Source: Firmicutes bacterium UBA4996 (lineage in GTDB: Bacteria > Bacillota > Limnochordia > Darwinibacteriales > Darwinibacteriaceae). Taken from it: 5,069 nucleotides of DNA. This document shows, one piece after another, positions 1-4,981 of this stretch. The position numbers were made by a program, and so were the translations under genes. Each line of letters opens with the position of its first letter. The stretch's first letter is position 1. The stretch spans positions 1 through 5,069 of the forward strand of contig DGYW01000031.1 in NCBI GenBank assembly GCA_002396805.1. The letters run 5' to 3'. The notes beneath the pieces were generated by a model. That model was not told the origin of the DNA, made no database searches, and saw nothing but the letters and a program-made list of their open reading frames with translations.

Positions 1-13
1 GCCTTAAGCTTTT

Positions 14-35
14 TCAAAAGCATTAATGCTTTTGA
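14..35. repeat. Perfect 22-bp palindrome
   Basis: The arms TCAAAAGCATT and AATGCTTTTGA are exact reverse complements with no spacer, so the site is two-fold symmetric as DNA. The symmetry and AT-rich centre fit a dimeric repressor operator. As RNA it would form a weak hairpin, and no T-run follows on either strand, so a terminator is unlikely. The binding protein, if any, cannot be named. Confidence 0.7.
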
Positions 36-37
36 GG

Positions 38-54
38 TTCTGCCAGTAGCAGAA
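38..54 (+). repeat. Short stem-loop
   Basis: TTCTGC at 38-43 and GCAGAA at 49-54 form a perfect 6-bp stem around a 5-nt loop. It lies directly between the palindrome at 14-35 and the stem-loop at 64-80, so the three together look like a structured transcript end or leader. Function unknown. Confidence 0.55.
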
Positions 55-63
55 TGGATTGGT

Positions 64-90
64 GCTCCTTTTGGAGGAGCGTTTCTATCA
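64..90 (+). terminator. Possible weak rho-independent terminator
   Basis: GCTCCT at 64-69 pairs perfectly with AGGAGC at 75-80 around a 5-nt loop. The sequence after the stem (GTTTCTATC) is only moderately T-rich, so this would be a weak terminator for a plus-strand gene left of the window. It could equally be one element of a longer structured RNA with the hairpins at 14-54. Confidence 0.35.
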
Positions 91-107
91 TAGCACACCC
101 AAAGATG

Positions 108-228
108 TTTGTCAATCGCGTCTACAACCTGGTTTCAGCGATATCTCTTTTGAGGGCGCAGATAAGATTGTACCTCTTTGTCGCCGCTTTGTCAACCAGC
201 AATTTGAAACTGAGTTGTTGGCGACAAG
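108..228 (+). other. Long imperfect inverted repeat, possible structured RNA
   Basis: TTTGTC (108-113) can pair with GACAAG (223-228), and 120-138 can pair with 204-222 with two mismatches (123/219 and 129/213) and four G-U pairs, giving a stem of roughly 25 positions. The 65-nt interior has weaker pairings, such as GAGG 152-155 with CCTC 173-176. A competing perfect 8-bp pairing exists between TTGTCGCC (178-185) and GGCGACAA (220-227). The hexamer TTTGTC occurs three times (108, 177, 188). No known RNA family was recognised, and no U-run follows, so this is a structural observation and not an assigned RNA gene. Confidence 0.35.
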
Positions 229-237
229 ATGTATACT
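210..237 (+). promoter_or_regulatory. Weak candidate sigma-A promoter for the SRAP gene
   Basis: TATACT at 232-237 matches the -10 consensus at five of six positions. The best -35 at workable spacing is CTGAGT (210-215, 16-bp spacer), which matches TTGACA at only three positions. Transcription would start near 244, giving a leader of about 100 nt before the start codon at 343. The weak -35 suggests an activator or a different true promoter. Confidence 0.3.
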
Positions 238-330
238 AACACGCAGGCACTACTACTGTCAACAGGCAAAATGAATTTTCCTTACAGAATTCAAGGAGAT
301 CATCATAAAGCGGGGAATAATCAAGAAAAA

Positions 331-335
331 GGAGG
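331..335 (+). promoter_or_regulatory. Ribosome binding site fixing the SRAP start
   Basis: GGAGG lies 7 nt before the ATG at 343. It decides the start because the same frame stays open back to 229. Only the 343 start puts the catalytic cysteine at residue 2. Confidence 0.9.
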
Positions 336-342
336 TTCAATT

Positions 343-1014
343 ATGTGCGGACGTTTTACCCTACACACACCCCTTGATAAAATCTTAACCTATTTTGGCT
401 TACCAATGGGTGACTTCGAATACAAGCCCAGTTATAATATTGCCCCTACTCAACAGGTATTAACCGCGACTCCAACACCCCACGGACCTAATTCATCAGT
501 CATGCGCTGGGGCCTGATTCCCCCTTGGCGACCCCAAGATAAAAGTGGCCTACCCCTAATTAATGCTCGTCTTGAAAGTCTCACTGAAAAAAGGACCTTT
601 AGGCCCCTGGTTGATAATTCTCGCTGCCTAATCATGGCAGACGGCTTCTACGAATGGAAAATGATAAATGGGCGCAAACAACCCTACTACATTACACTTC
701 AGGACAAGCAACCCTTCGCCTTTGCAGGGCTCTACGAAAAGGGACCGCAACCCAGTTGTACCATTATTACCATGGATTCCCAAAGTTCGATTCAGGACAT
801 TCACCATCGTATGCCAGTAATCCTAACTCCTGAACAAGGTAGGATCTGGCTAGGTTCTACGCCCTTCCCAAAAATACGAAGGATGATTTTGGGTTTTAGT
901 GACACTGAGTTAACGTATTATCAAGTTAGTCCCATAGTTAATTCACCTAGGAACGACACGCCTAGCTGCATTGAACCACTCGAGCCAAAGCATCTAGCTG
1001 ACAGCCTGTTCTAG
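343..1014 (+). CDS. SOS response-associated peptidase (SRAP) family protein, YedK/HMCES-like
   Basis: This 223-residue protein is a full-length SRAP domain. Family members recognise abasic sites in single-stranded DNA and bind them covalently through the N-terminal cysteine, shielding the lesion during replication. The diagnostic residues are visible: Met-Cys-Gly-Arg-Phe at the N-terminus, with Cys2 exposed after methionine removal; RWGLIPPW at 55-62; INAR at 73-76, with Asn74; GFYEWK at 101-106, with the active-site Glu104; HRMP at 155-158, with the active-site His155; and a C-terminal VNSPRND block near 199-205. The ATG at 343 is chosen because Cys2 must be the second residue and GGAGG lies 7 nt upstream. 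The gene converges on bofA, with 8 bp between stop codons. Its own regulation is unclear; I saw no LexA box. Bacterial names include yedK (E. coli) and yoqW/yoaM (B. subtilis), but orthology is not settled here. Confidence 0.95.
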   Translation: MCGRFTLHTPLDKILTYFGLPMGDFEYKPSYNIAPTQQVLTATPTPHGPNSSVMRWGLIPPWRPQDKSGLPLINARLESLTEKRTFRPLVDNSRCLIMADGFYEWKMINGRKQPYYITLQDKQPFAFAGLYEKGPQPSCTIITMDSQSSIQDIHHRMPVILTPEQGRIWLGSTPFPKIRRMILGFSDTELTYYQVSPIVNSPRNDTPSCIEPLEPKHLADSLF

Positions 1015-1022
1015 GGTGCAAC

Positions 1023-1292
1023 TTATCCGCCATTAAGAAGAAGCCGTAAGGCTACCAATAAGACAACGCCAGGCACACCCAATAACCCCACAATTAACGC
1101 GGTAATTGGATTTACCCCCACGGTAAAACCCCAGAAACTACCAATCAAATTCATTACCAAAAGCACACCGCCGCCAATCACAGCATTCACTATCAGGTTG
1201 AAAATGACCTTAAGGGGAACCAAGAGCATCTTCCCCAAGACATACACAAAGAGAACACCGGTCACATAGGCAACAATCACTAGAAAATCCAT
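1023..1292 (-). CDS. bofA: BofA family inhibitor of pro-sigma-K processing
   Basis: An 89-residue integral membrane protein matching the length of B. subtilis BofA (87 aa). In the family prototype, BofA sits in the outer forespore membrane with SpoIVFA and holds the protease SpoIVFB inactive until the forespore signals, delaying sigma-K activation in the mother cell. Hydrophobic segments lie at about 2-20, 34-51 and 63-86, and the conserved C-terminal GVPGV motif is at 72-76, in a stretch reading LIVGLLGVPGVVLL. The frame is open to an ATG at 1328, but the ATG at 1292 is preferred because GAGGTG lies 6 nt before it and the protein then begins at the first membrane segment. A sigma-E-like promoter lies just upstream, which agrees with the known sigma-E control of bofA. 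It is the last gene of the minus-strand cluster, and no terminator is visible before the convergent SRAP gene. Confidence 0.9.
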   Translation of the reverse strand: MDFLVIVAYVTGVLFVYVLGKMLLVPLKVIFNLIVNAVIGGGVLLVMNLIGSFWGFTVGVNPITALIVGLLGVPGVVLLVALRLLLNGG

Positions 1293-1298
1293 ACGGTT

Positions 1299-1304
1299 CA
1301 CCTC
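1299..1304 (-). promoter_or_regulatory. Ribosome binding site fixing the bofA start
   Basis: On the minus strand GAGGTG lies 6 nt before the ATG at 1292. It excludes the upstream in-frame ATGs near 1322-1328, which lack such a site and would put a hydrophilic extension before the first membrane segment. Confidence 0.85.
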
Positions 1305-1326
1305 GCTTAGGTTCGTCCTCATGAAC

Positions 1327-1355
1327 ATCTTATGGTGAGTACCGTAGGATTATGA
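1327..1355 (-). promoter_or_regulatory. Predicted sigma-E promoter of bofA
   Basis: On the minus strand TCATAAT (1349-1355) is followed, after exactly 14 bp, by CATAAGAT (1327-1334). The B. subtilis sigma-E consensus is kmATATT, about 14 bp, CATACAnT. The -35 matches at six of seven positions and the -10 keeps the CATA core and final T. Transcription would start near 1320, about 28 nt before the bofA ATG and upstream of its ribosome binding site. This would give bofA mother-cell expression separate from the dnaX-recR genes. Confidence 0.6.
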
Positions 1356-1365
1356 CCTTTGTCCC

Positions 1366-1632
1366 CTATTCAAGATTTTTTATCTGTTTCAACCAATACA
1401 TGTACTTCCGTTCCGCGACCTGAACCGAAAGAATAGCGTGATCCACCAACTCCGGATCTGTGGCCTGATTAAAATAATTTTGGGCATTAATCCACTCTTG
1501 TTTAGCCTGGCCGACAATGACAGACAATTCTTCCTTCGTGATCTGACCTGGTGCCGAAGGAATTTCCGCATCCCCGTCATCAAACAGACGATACGCCATA
1601 TCCCACAACTTTCCAGACACGTTACGTGACAA
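1366..1632 (-). CDS. yaaL: DUF2508 family protein (YaaL-like)
   Basis: An 88-residue, probably cytoplasmic, mostly helical protein of unknown function. It is assigned by sequence pattern and by position: between recR and bofA, exactly where B. subtilis has yaaL. Family-like features are the AKQEW segment at 43-47, the NYFNQATDPELVDHAI stretch at 52-67, and a C-terminal AERKYMYWLK at 73-82. The N-terminal 30 residues are less typical. The start is a TTG at 1632 with GAGGTG 5 nt upstream. Later candidates, a GTG at residue 5 and an ATG at residue 12, lack a site this good. It is read in the same direction as recR but separated by 110 nt, so it may be cotranscribed or have its own promoter. The 73-nt gap to bofA contains the bofA promoter. 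Confidence 0.8.
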   Translation of the reverse strand: MSRNVSGKLWDMAYRLFDDGDAEIPSAPGQITKEELSVIVGQAKQEWINAQNYFNQATDPELVDHAILSVQVAERKYMYWLKQIKNLE

Positions 1633-1637
1633 AAAAC

Positions 1638-1643
1638 CACCTC
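1638..1643 (-). promoter_or_regulatory. Ribosome binding site supporting a TTG start for yaaL
   Basis: GAGGTG on the minus strand stands 5 nt before TTG at 1632. The site is what makes the non-ATG start credible. Confidence 0.75.
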
Positions 1644-1685
1644 ATCTCCAGCAATACCTAATCTAGTATTACTCAGGATGAAGCG

Positions 1686-1714
1686 GTTTATTCTAGTTTA
1701 TTCTGGTTATTCTA
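1686..1714. repeat. Three tandem copies of a 10-bp AT-rich repeat
   Basis: GTTTATTCTA (1686-1695), GTTTATTCTG (1696-1705) and GTTATTCTA (1706-1714, one base shorter) follow each other without spacer in the recR-yaaL gap. The period is close to one helical turn, so a protein binding each copy would sit on one face of the DNA. A chance low-complexity expansion is also possible. Confidence 0.65.
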
Positions 1715-1742
1715 ATCGCATTGCCTAATTCGGCCCCGCCTT

Positions 1743-2339
1743 CTACAACTCCCGGCGGCCTTCTAAAGCTTTAGCCAAAGTAACTTCGTCCACATACTCC
1801 AGGTCACTACCTACAGGCATCCCATGCGCCATCCTCGTGACCTTAACTCCGATTGGTTTAAGCAACCGAGCCAAATACATGGCTGTAGCTTCGCCTTCCA
1901 CATTTGGATCGGTAGCTAAAACAACTTCTTGCACATCGGGACCAATGCGGGCCACTAGTTCTTTAATACGCAACTGGTTCGGGCCTATCCCCTCCAAGGG
2001 AGAGATAGCACCATGTAAAACATGATAGATCCCCTCAAAGCTCTTGGTTCGCTCCATGGCGATTACATCCCGTGGTTCTTCGACCACACAAATGAAGTTT
2101 TTGTTCCGCTTCGGATCAGAGCAAATCGGACACGGGTCTTCTTCGGTAAAATGAAAGCACTGTGAGCAATAGTTTGTACGCTTCTTGGCATCTACAATAG
2201 AGTCAGCAAGTGCTTGAACCTCCGCAGGTGATTGATTGATCAGAAAAAAAGCCAATCTTTGGGCCGTTTTCGGACCAATACCGGGCAAACGCGTCAGCTC
2301 TTCAATTAAACGAGCCATGGGTTTGGGATAACGAGACAT
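1743..2339 (-). CDS. recR: Recombination mediator protein RecR
   Basis: The 198-residue protein has the family's normal length and complete domain order. RecR works with RecO, and with RecF in many bacteria, to load RecA on SSB-coated single-stranded DNA during gap repair; it forms a tetrameric ring around DNA. A helix-hairpin-helix lies at about 14-32, with LPGIGPKTAQRLA. A four-cysteine zinc site follows, with Cys58, Cys61, Cys70 and Cys73. The Toprim domain starts near 83 with VVEEPRD and includes ATDPNVEGEATA at 142-153. The C-terminal AHGMPVGSDLEY at 171-182 is the conserved Walker-A-like end. The ATG is one base after the ebfC stop and only a weak AGGA lies 10 nt upstream, so translation is probably coupled to ebfC. 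No terminator follows the gene. Confidence 0.98.
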   Translation of the reverse strand: MSRYPKPMARLIEELTRLPGIGPKTAQRLAFFLINQSPAEVQALADSIVDAKKRTNYCSQCFHFTEEDPCPICSDPKRNKNFICVVEEPRDVIAMERTKSFEGIYHVLHGAISPLEGIGPNQLRIKELVARIGPDVQEVVLATDPNVEGEATAMYLARLLKPIGVKVTRMAHGMPVGSDLEYVDEVTLAKALEGRREL

Positions 2340-2340
2340 C

Positions 2341-2667
2341 TTAAAACAGTCCTGGTGGTAATCCTTGAAGATTGACTTTACCAGTTACCTTTTCGATTTC
2401 ACTGGCAGAGAGTTCACGTGACTTACGGAGTCCGTCGTTAACCGCTGCCGTAATGAGATCTTCCAACATTTCTACATCTTCTGGGTCCACAGCATCGGGT
2501 TCAATAGTAATTTTTTGGACATCTTGGTGACCGTTCACAACTACTGTAATTACTCCACCACCCGCTGTTCCCTCTACAGTCATGTTCTCCAATTCTTCCT
2601 GCACCCGAGCTAAATCCGCTTGCATTTTCTGCATTTGCCGCATCATCTTCTGCATATTCATACCCAT
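2341..2667 (-). CDS. ebfC: YbaB/EbfC family nucleoid-associated protein
   Basis: A 108-residue protein of the YbaB/EbfC family (yaaK in B. subtilis), small homodimeric DNA-binding proteins that coat the nucleoid. The methionine- and glutamine-rich N-terminal helix (1-29, with MQKMMRQMQKMQADL) is a predicted coiled coil. It is followed by the characteristic GTAGGGVITVVVNG beta region at 33-46, an acidic DPEDVEMLEDLI segment at 61-72, a C-terminal helix, and a GLPPGLF tail. GAGGTGAT lies just before the ATG at 2667, in the 18-nt gap after dnaX. The dnaX-ebfC-recR order is widely conserved and suggests a link to recombination repair, although the molecular role is still open. Downstream, recR begins one base after the TAA. 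Confidence 0.97.
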   Translation of the reverse strand: MGMNMQKMMRQMQKMQADLARVQEELENMTVEGTAGGGVITVVVNGHQDVQKITIEPDAVDPEDVEMLEDLITAAVNDGLRKSRELSASEIEKVTGKVNLQGLPPGLF

Positions 2668-2685
2668 TATAGATCACCTCTATCT

Positions 2686-4347
2686 CTAATCATTTTTCTT
2701 TGGTTTGGTGAAGATTTTCCCTCCAAAGGTCTCCAAACTAACCTCAATAAACTTTTGCGAATCAGAAGTCTGTCCGTCATCGGCAGTAGTTGGCTCTTCT
2801 GAAGAATTTGCACTGTCCGTAGGTTCCTTCTGCACCTTCCGTGGTTTCCTTTTGGGCACTGGTTTGGGTGCAGGAGCGGACTGTTCTCCGAAGCTTTCCA
2901 CCTCGTCTTGGAACACACACTTCAAATGGAGAGTGGTACCAACCAACTTGGCCAAAACTCTTTCAGCTGGCTCCCGATGGTTATCCTGCTCAATACTTGC
3001 TTTATGAAAACCCCGATCCCGGGGAAAAGCCACAACTAGGGCGTTAGAACTGGCCTCAACCGGTGTTCCCTCCTTCAGGAACGCCTCACATTGCATTAAC
3101 TTTTCTTGCCGAAGTCCCCGCAGGTAATCCGGCCAGAGCTCTAAGATTTGGGCGGTGCGCTCAGCATCAGTGGAGGCCACTAAAGGACGCCTAGGTGCAG
3201 TCGCTCTACTGGGTTCACCAGAGGACTTAAACTGGCCCGAAGCCATCTGATCTTTTAGTGTAGTGAACTCCTGTTCTAAGGTCCGAATTTTTTCTTGTAA
3301 CTCATGCACCACAGTGTGATCGAAGAAAGGAGCTTGTTCCGTTGCGATCTTTAACGTGGCCACCTCTAATGGTATCCTAGGATCTGGTGCAAAGCGCATC
3401 TCTCGCAACGCCTCAGACAAAACCTCGATGGCCCTTAGCCCAAAATCTTCGTATTCTTGCTCGTGCTGAAGCAATCCTGTGCGCAACTCGCTTAAGGTAC
3501 TGCGTACAAACTGGGCTAGGTCACGACCACTACTATGCAGGGCATCGATTAATTGAAGTGCCTCCACCTTTGAGCCTTCCAGAATAAATTGAGTAAAAGA
3601 CTGGACCTGCTCTCGAGGGGCAATTCCCAACACTTCCTCCACGGTTACTGCGGTTATTTCACTAGAAAAAGCAGCGCATTTCTCCAAAATACTCAAGGCA
3701 TCCCGCATGCCACCTTCTGCATGTTCGGCCATTAATTGCAGGGCCTTCTTCTCGGCACTAAATCCTTCTCCCTTGACCACCGTTTCTAAACGACGGATCA
3801 TGGCATCTTGACTGAATCGTTGGAAATCGTAGCGCTGCACGCGCGATAGGATCGTTGGTGGTAAGCGATGGGGATCTGTGGTTGCGAAAATGAAAATGAC
3901 ATGAGGTGGGGGCTCTTCTAATGTCTTTAATAGAGCATTGAAAGCCTCTGTTGTCAACATATGAACCTCGTCTATTATGTAGACTTTGTATTTGGCATTG
4001 ATAGGAGTGTATTGGACTTGTCCCCGTAATTCACGAACGTCATCAATACCTCGGTTAGAAGCACCGTCAATCTCAACAACGTTCAAAGAAGTTCCGAATG
4101 TGATTCCTTCACATTCCTCACAAGTACCGCAGGGAGTAGATGTAGGTCCCGAGTGGCAATTTAGCCCCTTAGCCAGAAGCCTAGCCACGGTAGTCTTACC
4201 TGTGCCCCTCGGTCCGGCAAAGAGGTACGCGTGGGAAATTCGTCCTGAATCAAGACTATTTTTTAGAGTCTTTACAATACTATCTTGACCTTCCACATCG
4301 CCAAAGCTTTGTGGACGCCATTTCCGATATAAAGAAATATAGGCCAT
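2686..4347 (-). CDS. dnaX: DNA polymerase III subunit gamma/tau (clamp loader ATPase)
   Basis: This 553-residue protein is the ATPase core of the replicative clamp loader, which with delta and delta-prime opens the beta clamp and places it on primed DNA. The N-terminal SLYRKWRPQSF is a family hallmark. Walker A GPRGTGKT is at 45-52, the zinc-binding cysteines at 64, 73, 76 and 79, Walker B YIIDE at 123-127, sensor 1 ATTDP at 155-159 with the SRV arginine at 169, and sensor 2 GGMRDALS at 212-219. The collar domain follows to about 370, a further folded block lies at about 394-480, and a Pro/Lys- then Ser/Glu-rich linker at 487-530 ends in a short conserved-looking tail. The ATG at 4347 has AGGAGG 10 nt upstream and gives the standard N-terminus. 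The seven residues before it, from a TTG, are rejected. No A-AAA-AAG slippery heptamer was seen, so E. coli-type production of a short gamma form is not supported. Confidence 0.98.
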   Translation of the reverse strand: MAYISLYRKWRPQSFGDVEGQDSIVKTLKNSLDSGRISHAYLFAGPRGTGKTTVARLLAKGLNCHSGPTSTPCGTCEECEGITFGTSLNVVEIDGASNRGIDDVRELRGQVQYTPINAKYKVYIIDEVHMLTTEAFNALLKTLEEPPPHVIFIFATTDPHRLPPTILSRVQRYDFQRFSQDAMIRRLETVVKGEGFSAEKKALQLMAEHAEGGMRDALSILEKCAAFSSEITAVTVEEVLGIAPREQVQSFTQFILEGSKVEALQLIDALHSSGRDLAQFVRSTLSELRTGLLQHEQEYEDFGLRAIEVLSEALREMRFAPDPRIPLEVATLKIATEQAPFFDHTVVHELQEKIRTLEQEFTTLKDQMASGQFKSSGEPSRATAPRRPLVASTDAERTAQILELWPDYLRGLRQEKLMQCEAFLKEGTPVEASSNALVVAFPRDRGFHKASIEQDNHREPAERVLAKLVGTTLHLKCVFQDEVESFGEQSAPAPKPVPKRKPRKVQKEPTDSANSSEEPTTADDGQTSDSQKFIEVSLETFGGKIFTKPKKND

Positions 4348-4357
4348 GACGCTCCCC

Positions 4358-4363
4358 CCTCCT
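4358..4363 (-). promoter_or_regulatory. Ribosome binding site of dnaX
   Basis: AGGAGG on the minus strand is followed by a G-run, within AGGAGGGGGGAG, and the ATG at 4347 lies 10 nt after AGGAGG. The overlapping GGGGGGAG offers a second, closer register. The long purine run is unusual but supports the 4347 start. Confidence 0.75.
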
Positions 4364-4371
4364 ACCAATCT

Positions 4372-4383
4372 TGGTTATAACCA
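4372..4383. promoter_or_regulatory. 12-bp palindrome overlapping a possible dnaX promoter
   Basis: TGGTTATAACCA is a perfect palindrome 25 bp before the dnaX ATG. On the minus strand it contains TATAAC, a possible -10 hexamer. A TCGAGA 16 bp upstream matches the -35 consensus at four of six positions. If both readings hold, a repressor bound here would block dnaX. The promoter is weak, and read-through from the SRP RNA is an alternative. Confidence 0.3.
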
Positions 4384-4445
4384 TAATTAGTGTTTCTCGA
4401 TGCTCGGATGAAAGTCCTCTCAAAAGACAAATTCTAAAAAAACAT

Positions 4446-4494
4446 AAAAAAATATCGTGCACCCATCTTCGAAAATGATCCTCCGGACGATATT
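4446..4494 (-). terminator. Terminator at the SRP RNA 3' end
   Basis: On the minus strand AATATCGT (4487-4494) and ACGATATT (4451-4458) are perfect complements 28 nt apart, with an inner CATTTTC/GAAGATG hairpin. Seven T's follow directly (4446-4452) and a second run of seven lies at 4436-4442. The 3' arm overlaps the sequence that closes SRP helix 1, so the same bases serve either termination or the mature fold. Confidence 0.6.
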
Positions 4495-4720
4495 CGGGTA
4501 GTTAGCTCGAACCAGGCACCCTCACGGCACATAAGAGTCTCCACTTACCGCTGCTTCCTTCCGGACCTGACGGGGTTCATGGATTCTTATTGCGTGAGAC
4601 CCAATCGTCAACACCACTTATCCAAACCTGACTCCACAAGACCAATCCTCTGATGGGAATTCGACCCCGCTATAGCGGATTGCGGGTACAGGGCACCGCT
4701 ACCGCCCCGTCTAGCACGAC
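4451..4720 (-). ncRNA. ffs: Signal recognition particle RNA, large Bacillus type (scRNA, about 270 nt)
   Basis: This is the RNA core of the signal recognition particle, which with Ffh brings ribosomes making membrane or secreted proteins to FtsY at the membrane. It closely resembles B. subtilis scRNA (gene scr): the 5' end GTCGTGCTAGACGGGG, then GGTAGCGGTGCCCTGTACC and CAATCCGCTATAGC of the Alu domain, and the helix 8 Ffh-binding region at about 4540-4582, with GTCAGGTCCGGAAGGAAGC and its GGAA tetraloop. Further on come ATGTGCCG, CGAGCTAACT and the 3' GGTGCACGA. The terminal CGTGC and GCACG arms pair as helix 1. The presence of both Alu and S domains, and the length, mark the large form typical of Bacilli and many Clostridia. 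It lies directly upstream of dnaX, as in B. subtilis. The 5' end is set by the promoter. The 3' end is uncertain by a few bases within the U-run. Confidence 0.97.
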
Positions 4721-4726
4721 ATGAAT

Positions 4727-4756
4727 ATTATACTTGACCAGCGCCATAAGTGTCAA
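4727..4756 (-). promoter_or_regulatory. Consensus sigma-A promoter of the SRP RNA
   Basis: TTGACA (4751-4756) and TATAAT (4727-4732) on the minus strand both match consensus exactly, with an 18-bp spacer. A start six bases beyond the -10 falls on the G at 4720, the first base of the SRP RNA. This strength suits an abundant stable RNA. The -35 box begins four bases after the upstream stop codon. Confidence 0.93.
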
Positions 4757-4759
4757 GAA

Positions 4760-4960
4760 CTACTGATATTGAGGTTCTTCTTTCTTCACATGTCCTAGCC
4801 TACCCTGAAGCTTGGGGATCATAGCCTCTACCTCTTGGGCCATGGAACTATACATCTCCTTCACCGAAGGAACATCTGTATCCAAGGCACAGGATTTCAA
4901 CTGCCCCGCTAGGGATTGAGCGCCCGCTACAGTTTGTTCTATTCTAGTTTTCGTTGTCAT
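4760..4960 (-). CDS. DUF1657 domain-containing small protein
   Basis: A 66-residue soluble, helical protein resembling the DUF1657 family in its overall pattern: an N-terminal T-x-x-x-x-Q-T segment with alanine/leucine-rich helix (residues 3-24), a central DVPSVKEMYSSMAQ helix (29-42), a second amphipathic helix with MIPKLQGRLG (47-56), and a terminal EEPQY. Function is unknown. From general knowledge, DUF1657 genes often occur in endospore formers beside spoVA-like and YetF/DUF421 genes, so a role in the spore or its membrane is an inference. GAGGAGG lies 9 nt before the ATG at 4960; the in-frame ATG at 4969 abuts that site and the one at 4978 lies upstream of it, so both are rejected. It stands alone between the tRNA-Ser terminator and the SRP promoter, with no clear promoter of its own. 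Confidence 0.8.
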   Translation of the reverse strand: MTTKTRIEQTVAGAQSLAGQLKSCALDTDVPSVKEMYSSMAQEVEAMIPKLQGRLGHVKKEEPQYQ

Positions 4961-4969
4961 GTTAATCAT

Positions 4970-4976
4970 CCTCCTC
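4970..4976 (-). promoter_or_regulatory. Ribosome binding site fixing the DUF1657 start
   Basis: GAGGAGG on the minus strand is 9 nt from the ATG at 4960 and rules out the ATGs at 4969 and 4978. Confidence 0.85.
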
Positions 4977-4981
4977 AAGAA

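Larger units (their letters stand above)
1..342. other. Non-coding, hairpin-rich region upstream of the SRAP gene
   Basis: This stretch carries no convincing gene. Open frames starting at 54, 59 and 106 lack a Shine-Dalgarno sequence and resemble no protein I know. What it does hold is an unusual density of inverted repeats: a perfect palindrome at 14-35, stem-loops at 38-54 and 64-80, and a long imperfect inverted repeat spanning 108-228. A TATACT hexamer at 232-237 is the best -10 candidate for the downstream gene. The left part may be the 3' untranslated region of a gene lying outside the window. No T-box, riboswitch or LexA-box signature was recognised. Confidence 0.6.

Noticed and set aside
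54..274. Small plus-strand open frames left of the SRAP gene
   Set aside because: No Shine-Dalgarno sequence, no recognisable protein pattern, and they overlap strong inverted repeats.
229..342. N-terminal extension of the SRAP gene
   Set aside because: The extension has no ribosome binding site and would bury the cysteine that must be residue 2. GGAGG before 343 gives the family-standard start.
2667..2918. 83-codon minus-strand frame overlapping the dnaX 3' end
   Set aside because: Out of frame with dnaX, no ribosome binding site, composition of a shadow frame. Not a frameshift product.
3287..3292. Six-A run in dnaX as a possible programmed frameshift site
   Set aside because: The context is GAA AAA ATT in frame, not the A-AAA-AAG heptamer, and it lies in a coding stretch without a supporting downstream signal.
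4348..4450. Riboswitch or T-box in the dnaX leader
   Set aside because: No known conserved core or terminator pair is visible; only two T-runs and a short palindrome.
4280..4462. 60-codon minus-strand frame in the dnaX leader
   Set aside because: It spans the SRP RNA U-runs and the dnaX start, without a ribosome binding site or protein-like sequence.
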